Positions 46,705 through 58,664 of a DNA stretch of 64,000 nucleotides are shown one piece after another. Position 1 is the first letter of the stretch. Each line of letters opens with the position of its first letter. The notes below the pieces were generated by a model. The model was not told where the DNA came from. It made no database searches and was given only the letters and a program-made list of their open reading frames with translations. The position numbers and the translations under genes are program-made. The stretch comes from Monosiga brevicollis MX1 (lineage: Eukaryota > Opisthokonta > Choanoflagellata > Craspedida > Salpingoecidae): contig NW_001865068.1 in assembly GCF_000002865.3 (NCBI RefSeq), forward strand, positions 186,357 to 250,356. Reading direction: 5' to 3'.

Positions 46705-49700
46705 TTATTGACTGAGAGGACGACCAGTCACATCCAAAATTTCCCACTCCAAAAGGAGGCCCGTCGGGGACTCATCAACCGAGTACAAGCGGGTCCCCGC
46801 CCTACGCCGCGCAGTGCATCATGAATAACGAGCATGATGGGCCCACGAGTCACGGGCCTAGCCCGGCAGGGGTTGACAAAGCCACATACCTATTGAAGCC
46901 CAGACCGGTGATGCTCTTGTTGTGTTGTGCATAGATAAAGGCCTCGGCCTGGCAGTTGAGCAGCGCGCACGCCCATGAGGGGTAGGTAGGGTGCGGCACA
47001 TCATGGGCATTAAATGAACGCTCACTGAGCTTACCGCCTCTGGCGCCGGGTAGCGATAGAGACGCAGCGTGCCCGTCCGATCTCCGCTGGCCAGCAGCGG
47101 CATGCCAGAATCGACTCGCCTACAAGAACATGCGTGAGTATTGCTAGAAAACCTCGACACGGTTGTGGGGATCGGCAAGTCAATGCGGGCTCGTACAGCG
47201 CCACCGGGCCCAAAACAGCCGCATCGTTGCCCACGGCCGCCCAGGCCCCTGCAGCTTGCCAGCCTAGATACGTCAAATCGGACCGCTTAGATTTGCGGGC
47301 AATTAATTGTAAGCGCACTCCATAGTGGACAGCGACGTACATATGCGCGCGGCCGGCGTGGACCATGCAAGGGCGCGGGCCGTTTCCACAGAAGGTTCCG
47401 CCATGTCGGAGATGCGGCGTGTCGTGACCGTGTGGGCCGAGGCGATGCGTAAAAATTGACTCGCGTCACAAATGTCGATACCCACGATGGGGTCGGCAAA
47501 AACCTGATGCGTCTTCTCATCCAGCGGTCGGTATGTCGGCCCGTGCACGCCCGGGACACTGGCCGCTCGCTGGTATATCCGCACCATGCCATCTTCCGCA
47601 CCAACGGCAAGCAGCCTAAGAGTTGTCGTGCAGTCGTCAGCGGGTTGCCTGTCTCGCATCAGATCGTCTACTTTGGCGGACCGCATCCAGCGACAGCACC
47701 AGAAGCCACATCTCACTCACATGTCATCACAGCTAAACTGGATGGCCGTAATGCCAGTGCCCACAACATAAAGTTGCTCTGCCATACAAGCCAAATCAGA
47801 ATTCACAATGCAGTCGGGCACCGCGGCAAAAGAACATGTTCCCACCGACTCACCTAGAGAAGCGCCATCAGCAGCCAGTAGATCAACCACACCAGTAGCA
47901 TAGCCAATGGCCACCACACCTAAAACCCGTCCACGACGGTCCAACCAAAGACCATTATGCAAGGCACAAAAGTGTGTTGGTCTACCCTGCCCTGCCTTTT
48001 GTTGCCCAGACAAAGGAAACTCCAGCACTGCCAGTAAAGCACAGTACCATGCAAAGGCGAAACGGCCAGGGACCGAGGGAGGCCGTCACCAGCATTAATG
48101 TGCTGCCAAGCCTGGCGGTCAGTGGCGCGCAGCAGCGACAAAGGCGCGGGAATGAGGGGTCAAGCTTGAAATAGAAACCGTGTGCAATCAGTATCGAAGA
48201 CTTGCCGGTCGGGCCAGGTGTGTATCCCAAGCCGTGATCACACCGTCCCTCGTCGCCGTGACAAAGTGCTCTTGCTGCGGGGCAGCAGCCACAACGGCAC
48301 TGGAGTGGCCACGTGTAATGGTGTTGACCGTGCCCTCGCCTGCATCCACGCTCTGAACGACGTTGGTGCTCGTGCCAATCTGAGGCAAGTCGTGAACCAA
48401 GGAAAAAAAAAAAAGTGGCGTTGTTTTGAATGGCAGGCCACAGCACGCAGAGCGGTCGGGACTATGCCTTGGCGGCCAAGAGGAGTGTTGACGTACGAAA
48501 AAGTCGCTCAGATAAGGCAACCCGTCGACGGTGACACATGCCAAGGCGCTAAGCATCGAGTGAAGCGGTCAGGGGCGGCACTGGAGAAGCTGGAAGCTTG
48601 TCAAGTCTCCTTCGCCCAACGTTCTCGTGGGACTGGGAGGCTCAGAAAATCTAGGCGAGCTGGGGCAGACCACGCACCGGACACCGCCATGCACGGTCAT
48701 CTCGTTGAATTCGTCATCGTTGACGGGGAAGAGGTCATAGGTCCAGGCCCACAGGCGCACGCGGCCATCCTTGACGCCACCAGAGACAAACCCCTGCTCG
48801 GTGGCGCACAGGGCCCCAACTCCCCCCTCGTGGGCATTCTCAATCAGGTGTGAGATCTATGATCCGGACCAAGGGCAGAGGTGTGAGCCAGTGTGATGGG
48901 GTTGGCAAAGCCGGTGGATGATACGTACATTATGATTGGGAACCGGCTTGGTCCAGACGAGAATGGCGCCGGACGTGTCGCCCGTTACCGTGAGGCCTTT
49001 GGGAGACGTCATGGCGCACAACACGGCAGCAGGCCGATCGCGCTTGCCAAAAATGGCTCGCTTTGGGGCCAAGGTGACCGTCTGGTCATTCTGGGCGCTG
49101 AGGGTCCAAAACATGAGGTGTCGCTTGCCAGCAGTGACAATGGTGTTGCTGGTAACGTTGACATGGAGCGAGAGAACATCGCCGCCCATCGCCTGAAAGA
49201 TCATGGGTACATGGTTGCGCCAGTCCCACAGGCTCAGCAGTTGTTCTTGCTCTTGGTACACCAGGAGAATGTCGGGGTCCACCGGGGAAAATTGCAGGAG
49301 CGCAACTCCGCTGAGATTGTCGTGCTCGAGAGTGTGCAGCGTGGCCAGCGTATCGGGATCCCAAAAACGGATGGCGGGGCGGTTGCGCAGAGAGGTGATG
49401 GTGCCGACTGAGGCCATCACATCCCCATCGGGATGAAGAGCCAGTCTAATTGATATGGTGGTGAGGGTCTGACCGGCTACTGCGTGGGGTGCTGGGCAAA
49501 GGGCTAGGGGGGCGCACGGTGGACAAGCGTATGAGGGGGGCGGAAGCGCCATGACCTACGCTTGAACCTGAGACCGATGCTCCTTGTAGAGTCGCTGCTC
49601 GTGTGTGGTCGGATCGATCAAGACGACAAGAGTTCCGACTGGAAATGCAACCTATTGACCGGTGGGGGTGGGGTAGTGAGGGCGGGGCGGAGATCCGGGA

Positions 49701-50827
49701 TGCTTGGGTCACCAGGCTCAGCAGAGGTCCTGCTCGTACCTCATTGGTTTTCGGGAGATAAACGACTGCGTGGCGTAGCTTGCCATTGTAGCCATAGGCT
49801 CGGGTGAGGCGCAACGAGTTGAGGGGTGTGCTCGTATCCACTGGAATGCATGCCAATTCGAGGATGAAGGCACACGTGTGTGAATGTGGCTGGCTGCTTT
49901 GTCAGCTCGCTTCTCTGTATCCCTTTTCAATTCCTGCCCCAAATGCATTTCATGGCGGAAACTACACCAACACCCTGCTGCACTGGATCCCAGATGGGAA
50001 GCTAGCTTTGGAAGGACGTACATGTATTGAGGTCTTCGACATCAAGGGGCGGATGAACAACGTTGGCATGATTGTTGATGACCAGGGTTGGCAGTTCATC
50101 CTGGCGACAAGGAGAAGGGCAGCGCGGGGTGCGGAATGGCGTGAGTTTGGCGGGGACGTGGCTTGCAATAGTTGTGAGTCCTTGCCCTGCAGCAAGGCAG
50201 GGGCGGAACCTGGAGCTCGGCGGCGAGATTTTTGCGGGAGTTGCGCGAGCGAATGCGCGCCAGTTTGCGGTTGGTGCTGGGCCGACGCTCGACGGCAGCC
50301 TCTGTACGACAAGATGTTGGCGATGAATGAAGAACCTTGAGCGTAGTTTTTGGGTGCTTGCACTGGGATGGAGCGAGGCACACGTACCATGATTGGGGGA
50401 GTTGTCGGCATCAAGGGCAGCGGTATTGCTGGCGGGTGTTTGCGGCCGACGCAGGGAACTGCGGTTGCTGGGCACTGGCGTAAAAGAAGGGAAGAATCAA
50501 GTGAGAGCATGAAGTGTAGCTGGGCAAGCCAAGGATTCCAAGCCCTCGCGCACCTTTGTTGGCGTTCTCCAGCTGCGAAATGCGGGTTTTGAGAAGCTTG
50601 ATCTGCACAACACAGGAAGACAGGATCAAGACGTGCTTGGACTACGTTGCTGTTTGGACAGGGGACGAGGCTGATGGAGGCGGGGTGCGATGGTTTCGTG
50701 AGTTGATTCGTACCTGGTGATGGCAACCTTCAACCTCCTTGGCTTGGAGGGCGATGACTTCGGCGAGATCAAGAATTTGCTGCTGGAGGTCGGCGGTGGT
50801 TGGGGCCGCCGGCGGGGAAGCGGCCAT
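46705..50827 (-). CDS. EML-type microtubule-associated protein (HELP plus WD repeats)
   Basis: A long minus-strand gene. The first exon encodes MAASPPAAPTTADLQQQI, then LDLAEVIALQAKEVEGCH, and the next encodes IKLLKTRISQLENANK; both suit the short trimerising coiled coil of EML proteins. A basic, Ser-rich linker follows. The HELP signature is LRLTRAYGYNGKLRHAVVYL, near 49770-49810. VAFPVGTLVVLIDPTTHEQR then leads into a long series of WD-type strands: ISIRLALHPDGDVMASVG, RPAIRFWDPDTL, GAILVWTKPV, GRVRLWAW, MVRIYQRA and RTGTLRLYRYPAP. The end is SVDESPTGLLLEWEILDVTG, closing the propeller. EML proteins bind microtubules via the tandem atypical propellers. The stop TAA at 46705-46707 overlaps an AATAAA (plus-strand 46704-46709), so the polyadenylation signal may begin within the last codons. 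Internal exon borders were not all resolved. Confidence 0.88.
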
Positions 50828-50962
50828 CCTCCTCGGGCAACGAGGTTCAAGAAGAGCCGTTTCGATGCACCCGTCTTGGCGCGATCGGCAAAGTGGATGC
50901 GCGGTTTTAGCCCGAGGTGGGCGAGGTCAGACACGACGCTGCCTTTGCCCTTCGGAAGGGGG

Positions 50963-51027
50963 TGCCTAGCTCGGGTGCCTAGCTCGGGTGACTAGCTCGG
51001 GTGCCTAGCTCGGGTGACTAGCTCGGG
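50963..51027 (+). repeat. 13-bp tandem repeat, five copies
   Basis: Five head-to-tail copies of TGCCTAGCTCGGG or its variant TGACTAGCTCGGG occupy 50963-51027. The order is C, C, A, C, A at the variable fourth base. The array lies about 135 bp upstream of the EML start codon. Function is unknown. Confidence 0.9.
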
Positions 51028-53616
51028 CGCTCACCTACCCGTCGGGTGCTGGGGGTGGGGTTTGAATGTGAATGAAATGGGATGGAGGCCTGAAGCTGAC
51101 GACGACCGACCAGGACAGCGCGCAGGCAAAGCCATATGCATACATGCATGCGAATGGCAAATTGTACTTCACTGTCTTCGATTACACGATATGCTCGTTT
51201 TGCGATTCTCAGCTCTGATCAGCTCGCGATTGCTGCTGACGACGATCACACCCTCTTCACCTTCATTGCCCTCTCCCTGAGGCCTGAGAGTGTTCAGGAA
51301 CGTGGCGAGGATGACGTTGCGCGTCTGGACGCGCGAATGGGAGGGTTTGAGGGGAATATGGGTGCAATAGGGACGCCTTTTGCCGTGTGATGAGAGGGCA
51401 TCTTGCAGTCACATCGTCGTGTGACCATATTGTGAGGGTGCGCTTGTCCTGGGACGGCCTGTCTGGGGGTCCATGGGGACGCGACTGGAGGGCTGAGGCG
51501 ATGCAAGGGTGGCTGCCCTTGGGCATGATACCGGTGTTCTTGATCAAAGAAGCATGTGTTTGTGGGATTTGCGTGCGATGGCAGCTCGGGGAAAGCTGTG
51601 GGAGCGTCATCGATGTGATTTGGCGATGCAGCCAAAGTCCCGATCTGCTTCGTTTGCATGGCCGTGAACAAGCGTCATCAAGCCCGATGGACCCGCCAAG
51701 GTCGGCTGGTTGTGCTGGGAACCCCCGCCCCGCCATGATGTTTGGCGGCGAAATCGACCAAAATTGACCCAACTCTTGACGTTCCAGGCCGGTGCCAGAC
51801 AGCATCACTGATCACTGCCAAATTCACATGACATGTTCTCCTGCACACGACGTCAAGGAGGGGCCGGCGCAGGGAGGACATGGCGCTGATGGCGCCTGAT
51901 TGGCGCTGGCTGCAGAACGACGCGGGAAACGCTGACAGCAACATATGACATTATTCGTCCATGGAAGGATAGAAATTGTGTTCATCGATGACGTTGTTAT
52001 GGCAAATGCGCACGCAGAAAATTTTCCCTTTTATTCTTCTTCTTCAACTTGCCTGTCAACACGAAATGAGATTTCGTCAAGGACGAAGCGAAACAGACAA
52101 ACGGAATGAAGGGCAGGACGGAGCGGAACACCAGTATCTTTTTTACTTCAAAGGTTGCAAGGGTTTAGGGTATGGGGGGACAAAAAGCCTTACTTCACGC
52201 GTTTCCGACGTGCTCTTCCAGGCAACAGCAAGGTCACGTCTGAATCCATCGTTCGTAGAAGTCAACCCCACATTTTTGAGAGGGATGACCTGACGTGGGT
52301 CCGGGATGCTCGGGCGTTTGCACAGGTGTACTGGGGACAGATTTACCTTTTGCATCAGTGTAGGCGGCTCACTTGCTGCAAGTCAGTGTGAGAAGGACAG
52401 TGTAAGCAGTCGTGAAAATCTGCAATTGCTGATCGAATGGCGGTCGATCATCACGGAGGGCTCTCTTTGTGTGCCAGCAGTGACGCAGGCTGAGTCAGGT
52501 CAAATTGAGCGTCAGCGCGCAGACGACGAGATCATAAAGATGGTCGTGGTGGAGCCTGTTGCAGGAGCACCAAAACAGCAGAAGAAGAAAGAGAAAAAAA
52601 GGCAGAAGCAGCAGAAGCAGAAGAAGAAGCAGAAAACGACGCGAACGTTCGCATTACAAGACGAACCAAAGACATCATATGACGAGAAGAAGAAGAGAAA
52701 ACAGCAGAAGAAGCAGATGAAGAAAAGATGGCTGACATTGCATTGCAGAAAGTCTGAGAAGGAGGGGGGCGGGGTTGAAGAAGTCAGTCGTGTAGCGGGG
52801 GCAGAGGCACAAGGGCAGCGCGATATGGGATGTCTCTGCAACGCCCAAGCCAAGACATTCATGGTTCATGCTCGGGGTGTTATTGCCCCGCTCGTGCCAG
52901 CGTTGCTTACCATACCCCCACGCACCCCGTTGGCGTGCCCAAGATTTCTGGCGTGTTGTGTGGCGCAAGGATGCAACCAAAAGATGAGGGAGGAATTATG
53001 GGGAATGAAGACGCTGGCCCTGACGGCGCCGGTCAGCGTCGTTCCTCCGGAGAGCCTTTGGGGTCAAATTCGGGAAACTTGAATGGAGCCGCATACAGCG
53101 CGTATGGCGGTTCAAGCCCACCGAGCCCTCCGAGAAACGTTGCCTATGTCCACCGACCCCCTGCTTCCCAAGCAAGCCCCAAAAGCTCGATTCGACCAAC
53201 TTTTCTGCAACCTGTACCAAAAAAAGCTTTACTCCCAGCAGAGACGGGGCATGCATGTAGGCCGTGTCTCGGCCAACCCCACCCCAGACGCTCTGCCAAC
53301 GTCAATGCCGAGAGTGATGCTGATCCGTCTCGCCTACGCATGCCAGTGCGGCTGGTGATCAAGCGTCATGGGCATCCGTCAGCGCCACGCGTATGTTGCC
53401 GCTTCTGCGATGGCGCTGAAGCACCGGCCCTGTTCCTGATGAGGGGTTCCAGCCCCTCTACGTCTTCTTCAGCCAATCAAACAAAGTTGAAACGAGGGCA
53501 ACGACCGAGCCCACCACCAGCCCCCTCCTGACCATGCCCGTCCATCACATACAAGCGCCCCGACACATGATTGCAAAACCAGGTCACGGGGATGTTGAAA
53601 TTGCCTCATGCCATCA

Positions 53617-53869
53617 TGGACCTTTCCTTCCTTTCCTTTCCAAAAATTCATATTTCTTTCCTTTCCTTTCCTCTGGCTTTTTTTTCCGGACAATTTGAGA
53701 GGTGAACCCCGTTTCCCCACATTTTGCACGCACACAATTGCGCCATCGGATGATCCCCCCTCCCCAGGATTGCCTTTTTTGCCTTGCCTCCTTCCCCCCA
53801 AATGATCAAGGGGGGGTAGATCGCCCCGCATTTTCTTTTTTTAAGTAANCGGCCCCCCCCCCCCCCCCC
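53617..53869 (+). repeat. TTTCC-rich tract, ambiguous base and poly-C run
   Basis: TTTCC and CCTTT repeats occur at about 53622-53672. The only ambiguous base of the window is at 53849, followed at once by GG and a C run to about 53869. The run probably caused an uncertain base call or local misassembly. Confidence 0.8.
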
Positions 53870-54545
53870 ATTCTTGCATGAAATCCCGCCATCATCCATC
53901 AGGTTGTCGTCCATCATCCATCCACGTCACCACGAGGTGCCTGCCATTTTTGTTTGTTTGTTTTTGCTAAGCGATCCTCTCGGTGCCGTTGCCCTTTATT
54001 TTTTGCAACCTTGCTGCACGCGCACACCCCTCTGAGCATTGTCTTCCACGGTCCACGAGCTACCGTGGGTTTGATCCACACCGCCAGTTTAAGCAAGACA
54101 AGTTCTTGAAAGACAACGCAGGCGCCCGTCACCACCGTTGCTGCTCCACCACCCCGCCCTTGCCTCAACTCAAGGTAAGCCGCTGCCCTCGTCCGCCCGC
54201 CCGCGTTTACAGAAACACACGCACACACGCACACAAGAGAGCGAAAGAGAGAGAGAACGAAGAAGAGAGAGAGAGATTGACATCAACAACATCTTTTCTT
54301 TCATTTCTTCTTGCTTGAAATCTTCCTTTTTTCTGACTTTTTCTGACCTTTTCTTGTTCTAAAATTTCTCTCTCTCTCTCTTTCTGCGCATTTTCGTTCG
54401 TTCGCTTGTTGCCTGCAAGACTCCTCCTACGCCTACACACCTTGAAGAGTGGCTGACACTTTTTTTTGTTGGTTGCTCTTGTCTCCTCACTTTTGAAAAA
54501 AAAATTACATTTGACGCCACTTGGACGCTTTGTGTAGGGCTTAGG

Positions 54546-55814
54546 ATGGCTGCGGCGGCGTACGGCCTTGAGTGGTCGCAAGCCTTGTACGCCTCCACAC
54601 CCCAAGCTGCAGCTGCCGCTGCGGCCGCCGCCCGAGCTGCAGCAGCAGCCATGGCAAACAATCAAACTTCGTTTGCAACTGGCGCCTATCAAAACCACCA
54701 AACCCCCCACATGGTTTTTGTCCCCTTTGCCTCGCCTCATCTCTACGGCCCTTACGGTATCACCCAGCCACAGCCACAACCACAACCACAGCCACAGCGC
54801 TTCGCCGCCGTTCGGCCCCATGCCGACGCTGCGGGCGAGCCCCCGGCACAGCGCCCTCGCCTCGAAAGCAGCACCCCCTCAAATATGCATCCGTCCCCAC
54901 AGAGCGAGGCCGCTGCTCAACACCAGGCTCGACGTGACGCCGGTATTACCGCCATTCTCAACGCTGGCTCCCCCCGTCTCGGCGCACACGAACCTTCGTC
55001 CGCGGGCCCCATGCGGCCCATGTCCCCGGAAGACTTTGGTGCCCGACTGCACGATCGCCACGAACACACCCTGCGCCAGCTCGAAGACCTCCGCCGTCGC
55101 TATTGTCAGCACCAGCCTGCTGTCCCAGCCACCCAAGCTCCCCATGCATCCACCACACAATCTCAGCAACCCCCCTCTGATCACGCTCAGCTCGTGCAAG
55201 TCCTGATGACAGCCCAAGCCCAGCAACGACAGTTTCTTCGCTCTATTCGTGCTCGCCAACGTCGAGACGACCAATTCCGGCGTCTCGGCGTTGACCTTTC
55301 CTCCCCGGCCCAGCATCCCGAACCTTCATTCCAACATGTCTCTGCCACCGATCGACACTTGGTCGACCACTTTGGCCACGTTCTCCGGGCCCATCGCATG
55401 AGTAACGCCCCCCTCAAGCAGTCCCTCAGGCCCATCCTCTGGCCCACCCCATCAGAGGAAGAAGAACAATCAGTCGAGGACAAGGCCAAGAGCGTTGCCG
55501 CCACCAACCCCTGCCAAAGCAAACCCAAATCGCCTGCTGCCACCCAACCCCCATTGCCCACCAAGCCAACCACCGACCACTCGGACATCCCTGACTCCTT
55601 CCGCTGCGCCATCACCCTCGAGCCCATGGCTGATCCCGTGGTAGCTCTTGATGGTCACACTTATGAACGCACCGCCATCGAGCACTGGCTTAAGACTCAA
55701 CGCAAGTCACCCATGTCCAACCTGCCCATGGGCACCACGCTGATTCCCAACCTGACCCTCCGCAGTATGATGCAAGACTGGCTGGAACAGCACCATCAAA
55801 AGTCTTCCTTCTAA
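54546..55814 (+). CDS. U-box domain protein, probable E3 ubiquitin ligase
   Basis: An intronless 422-residue frame. The C-terminal about 70 residues are a U-box: IPDSFRCAITLEPMADPVV, then DGHTYERTAIEHWL, and NLTLRSMMQDWLEQ, the RING-like fold that binds E2 enzymes without zinc. The N-terminus is low complexity, with an Ala-rich tract (PQAAAAAAAAARAAAAA) and alternating Gln-Pro residues. Helical, Arg/Gln-rich sequence fills the middle (HTLRQLEDLRRRYC, AQQRQFLRSIRARQRRD). No ARM repeats or TPR are visible, unlike plant PUBs or CHIP. A noncoding first exon with a GT-AG intron upstream is likely. Confidence 0.92.
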   Translation: MAAAAYGLEWSQALYASTPQAAAAAAAAARAAAAAMANNQTSFATGAYQNHQTPHMVFVPFASPHLYGPYGITQPQPQPQPQPQRFAAVRPHADAAGEPPAQRPRLESSTPSNMHPSPQSEAAAQHQARRDAGITAILNAGSPRLGAHEPSSAGPMRPMSPEDFGARLHDRHEHTLRQLEDLRRRYCQHQPAVPATQAPHASTTQSQQPPSDHAQLVQVLMTAQAQQRQFLRSIRARQRRDDQFRRLGVDLSSPAQHPEPSFQHVSATDRHLVDHFGHVLRAHRMSNAPLKQSLRPILWPTPSEEEEQSVEDKAKSVAATNPCQSKPKSPAATQPPLPTKPTTDHSDIPDSFRCAITLEPMADPVVALDGHTYERTAIEHWLKTQRKSPMSNLPMGTTLIPNLTLRSMMQDWLEQHHQKSSF

Positions 55815-56472
55815 AGGACTCGTGTTGCTGACAGCTCCCCAACGGCTCTTGTTTCCTCTCTCAGCCATGCCAAGCATGGAAGGCAGAGTTTATCCCGCTT
55901 TCACTCTTTGACCAATGTTTCTTTCTTGTCTCTGGTGCCAATTGTGTTCCTTTGGTTTTTTTCCTTTTGGTTGACCAAGTTTTGTCTCTTTCTGCGTGTT
56001 TATTTTCTGCTGTCCTTCAACACATTTTCCAGGACTTGTCCTGACGTGAGCCGTGCACCGTGTGACCTGCCACTTTTTTTCTTTTCTTTTCTTGAGTGGT
56101 TGCCACGTATTTCTTGTAATCCCCCAGTTGCGTCTGCGACCCAACTCGTGTGTTCTATAAACAGAGTTTTTAGAGGTCCTCGTTGACCATATCCGTCTTT
56201 TATTCACACCTTGCCCGTTTCCCTTTCGAATCATTGCATTTTTTTGCCGCTTTGGCCGGCATTGTTATAATTCATCTTTCCGACCAGTATCATGGTTAGC
56301 TTGTCAAACCCTTGTTCTGTTGAGCATGGTTTTCTGTGGCGTACGCGCAGTGCATCAGCCTGTTTCTTTGCTGATGAACAAACTCGTATATTACACGTGC
56401 TCAATTATCGTCGATGCCTGCATCAGTTGTCCCGTAGTTTGACCCTGTCGCACGAGCTGCTTGTCGCAGAGT
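55815..56472. other. Convergent 3' flanks of U-box and uroporphyrinogen synthase genes
   Basis: A T-rich, C-poor region of 658 bp lies between converging stop codons. A frame at 56292-56693 on the plus strand overlaps the minus-strand coding exon and is not supported. No RNA gene is recognised. Confidence 0.45.
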
Positions 56473-57964
56473 CTACCCCTCAGCATGAATCAGCACGCGA
56501 ATGGGATGATGGTGGTGAGACGGGATGGATCGTCGACAGCCAGCCTGCAGATGAGACAACCCCACCTCGCAGAGAGCCGCAGGGTTGGGCTTGGTGCTTT
56601 GAAAAATGCGCCAAGACAGGTTTGTTCGTTCACAATGGTCTCGCAATGCAGCGGCTAGTTGACGGGAGATGGGCCAATGAGACACCTTCATAGCGTGATA
56701 AAAGAAAGGTGGGGTTGCGCGCACGAGATGAAGATAGGAGAATAAAGAGGCTTACCAGTGGTGGGTCCCAGGGCAACAAGAGTCATGGGAAGCTTGGCGG
56801 CATCTGCCGGGGCTGCTGCCAGGAGTGCGAGGGCGCCAGCCGGACTGAAGACTACAAGCTGCACTGGCTGCGGATTGGGAAATGCAGTCCAAGCTGGTAG
56901 GTGTGCAGCCCAAAACGCTTGGGCCCGCTCAGCAGAAGGTGCAGCGTCGTAGACAGTGTACTCGGCAAAGGGTATGTCAGCGGCTTTCAGGGCTAACGGC
57001 AGCTCATCTCGGCGCTGCGCGCCACATGCGTAGCATAGATGACCCTGAAGTCAAAAGGCAGTGATATGAGCTATCGGCAGGTGATGGCTGGACTGGACGC
57101 GGCGGCAGCGGGGGCGTACTGGCGAGGATTGCTGGCGCCACCAGTCAATAACCGCGGGGGCCAGCTGGCGTGCGCTGCCGCTTTCCTCCCCAAAGACCTG
57201 GCGGTTGTCGTTGCGATGCAAACAAAAAGTGGAAGAGGAAAAAGAAGAGCTTAGAGCGCGGCAGGTGAAAGAATCATTCAAGCCAACAAAGTCACACGCA
57301 CTTACCCGGGTCGTCGAACCGAAAGAGGCGCGAATGAGATCACCCGTGGCGGTGCCCACGGTTACCCATGTAATGTTCGCGAGTCGGACCAGGTGGGCCG
57401 CAGAACAAGCAGAGCGCTGGAGATTGAGTGACACCAGATGACAAAGAATTCAAATCGTGCATTGAGATCCCAAACCACTAGCCGGAGCTGTTCGGACAAA
57501 CCCGCGCCAGTGCCTTCAGATCCGTGACTGGCTGCAGGTTGGATTTACCTCAACGGCTTCGACGAGGGCTTTGACGGCGGTGCCTGAGGTCACAATCAGG
57601 GCTGGCGGCCGTGCAACAAGAGCTCAATCAGTAAGAATTGGATCCAGTCATGCTGGCATTTGGTCCAGCCGAGTACAAGAGCTAGGGGCGTTTTATACCT
57701 GTGGCCTCGCGCAAGCTGGCCAGTACCTCCTCGTATCCCTGCGGAAGAAACTGCGTCTGGAGCAGTGGCCAAAACTCGACCTCTGTCGTTGGCACGGCAG
57801 CGAGCGCCTGAAAGAGCCAACAGCCACCATCAGCCACCATCAGCCGTACCAGTGGCGTTTTTCTACCACAAGGCCATCAAGAAACGTACCTCGGCGTAGC
57901 GCTGATCCGCCTCTTTGAACAACACAATACACGGTCTTGCCCCGCCCGCCTCCTCGGCAGCCAT
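56473..57964 (-). CDS. UROS: Uroporphyrinogen-III synthase
   Basis: A minus-strand gene for the heme-pathway enzyme that cyclises hydroxymethylbilane with inversion of ring D. Exons read in phase from MAAEEAGG, then PCIVLFKEADQRYAE, VPTTEVEFWPLL, LIVTSGTAVKALVEAVE (the I-x-T-S-x-x-A-V motif), ITWVTVGTATGDLIRASFG and VFGEESGSARQLAPAV. Next come LCYACGAQRRDELPLALK, IPFAEYTVYDA, VQLVVFSPAGALALLAA and LVALGPTTAAALRDHC, the last joined across an intron. The ending is STKPNPAALCEVGLSHLQA. These follow UROS landmarks in order: V-G-x-A-T, then R-x-x-L-P, SP and G-x-T-T, then P-x-P. The ATG complement at 57962-57964 gives a short N-terminus without a leader, as expected for a cytosolic enzyme. Confidence 0.88.
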
Positions 57965-58664
57965 CTTCTCTTCGCGCCAGCGCCAAAATCGTTTGGAAAT
58001 AAATTGCTGACATTTCAAACGACCTTTGATGCTACCAACTGTCAGTGGTACATGCATTGACAACCCTCTTGAAAGAAGCAGCGAGATCCTCGTTGACATC
58101 AACCTCGTTAAAGTCTGCATCAACCTTCAGTTTTCATAACGTATTTTACGTTGTAGATGCAACAACATCCATTTTTGCTGCACAAACGCACACTAAGGTG
58201 AGAGCACACAATCACATACACATCTCTCTCTCTCTCTCTGAGCATTTTGGGCCTCGTGCAGCACACGGAAGAGGGTGAAGAGCGTCCGTTGCTGGCTGAG
58301 CAGGTGGTACGTACGGCGGGTGCCTTGATCGGGTACTAGCAGCTGTACGGAAGCAAGGATTGCAAGTTGAGCCGTGTGGAGGATTCGCAGCCAAAGGGAG
58401 AACCCTGTTTTGCGCGTTTTTGCGCGACGAGATTTGAGCAGAGGCGAGGTGAGAGGATCGCGAGCGATCATCGGTGGGCGTCGGCTGTCTGGGCGGACAT
58501 GACCAGCTGGATCTCGACGTACCAGGCCAATGTGCTTGTTTCTGTGCCCCCTCAACCCCGCTTATTGCGTCGCCTCACCTTTGGAAATGCCCATGCCTTT
58601 ACACTTGATCCTCTCGCACCTCTCTTCCCCAAGAATATCCAGACCACTGGTACACACCGTCATC
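57965..58664. promoter_or_regulatory. Divergent 700 bp region between UROS and MCTP genes
   Basis: A short (CT)n run lies at about 58224-58240. Small frames on both strands lack family features. Either gene could have a noncoding first exon here. Confidence 0.35.

Larger units (their letters stand above)
50828..54545. other. 3.7 kb without a convincing gene
   Basis: No multi-exon model with a recognisable domain emerges on either strand. Frames seen include a Lys/Gln-rich low-complexity stretch near 52560-52735 (AGAAGA-type repeats) and a Pro/Ser-rich frame near 53000-53530. A short frame at 53083-53358 contains FDQLFCNLYQKKLYSQQRR and could be an exon of an unrecognised gene, but it has no partner exon. 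The last part, 54170-54540, is likely a 5' UTR intron of the U-box gene, with donor GTAAGC at 54175 and acceptor TAG near 54538. Confidence 0.4.

Noticed and set aside
52306-53082. A 258-residue plus-strand frame with a Lys/Gln-rich centre.
   Set aside because: The composition follows AGAAGA repeats, there is no domain, and neither start nor splice context is convincing.
56292-56693. A 133-residue plus-strand frame starting with ATG.
   Set aside because: It overlaps the minus-strand UROS terminal exon, whose sequence matches the family in order.
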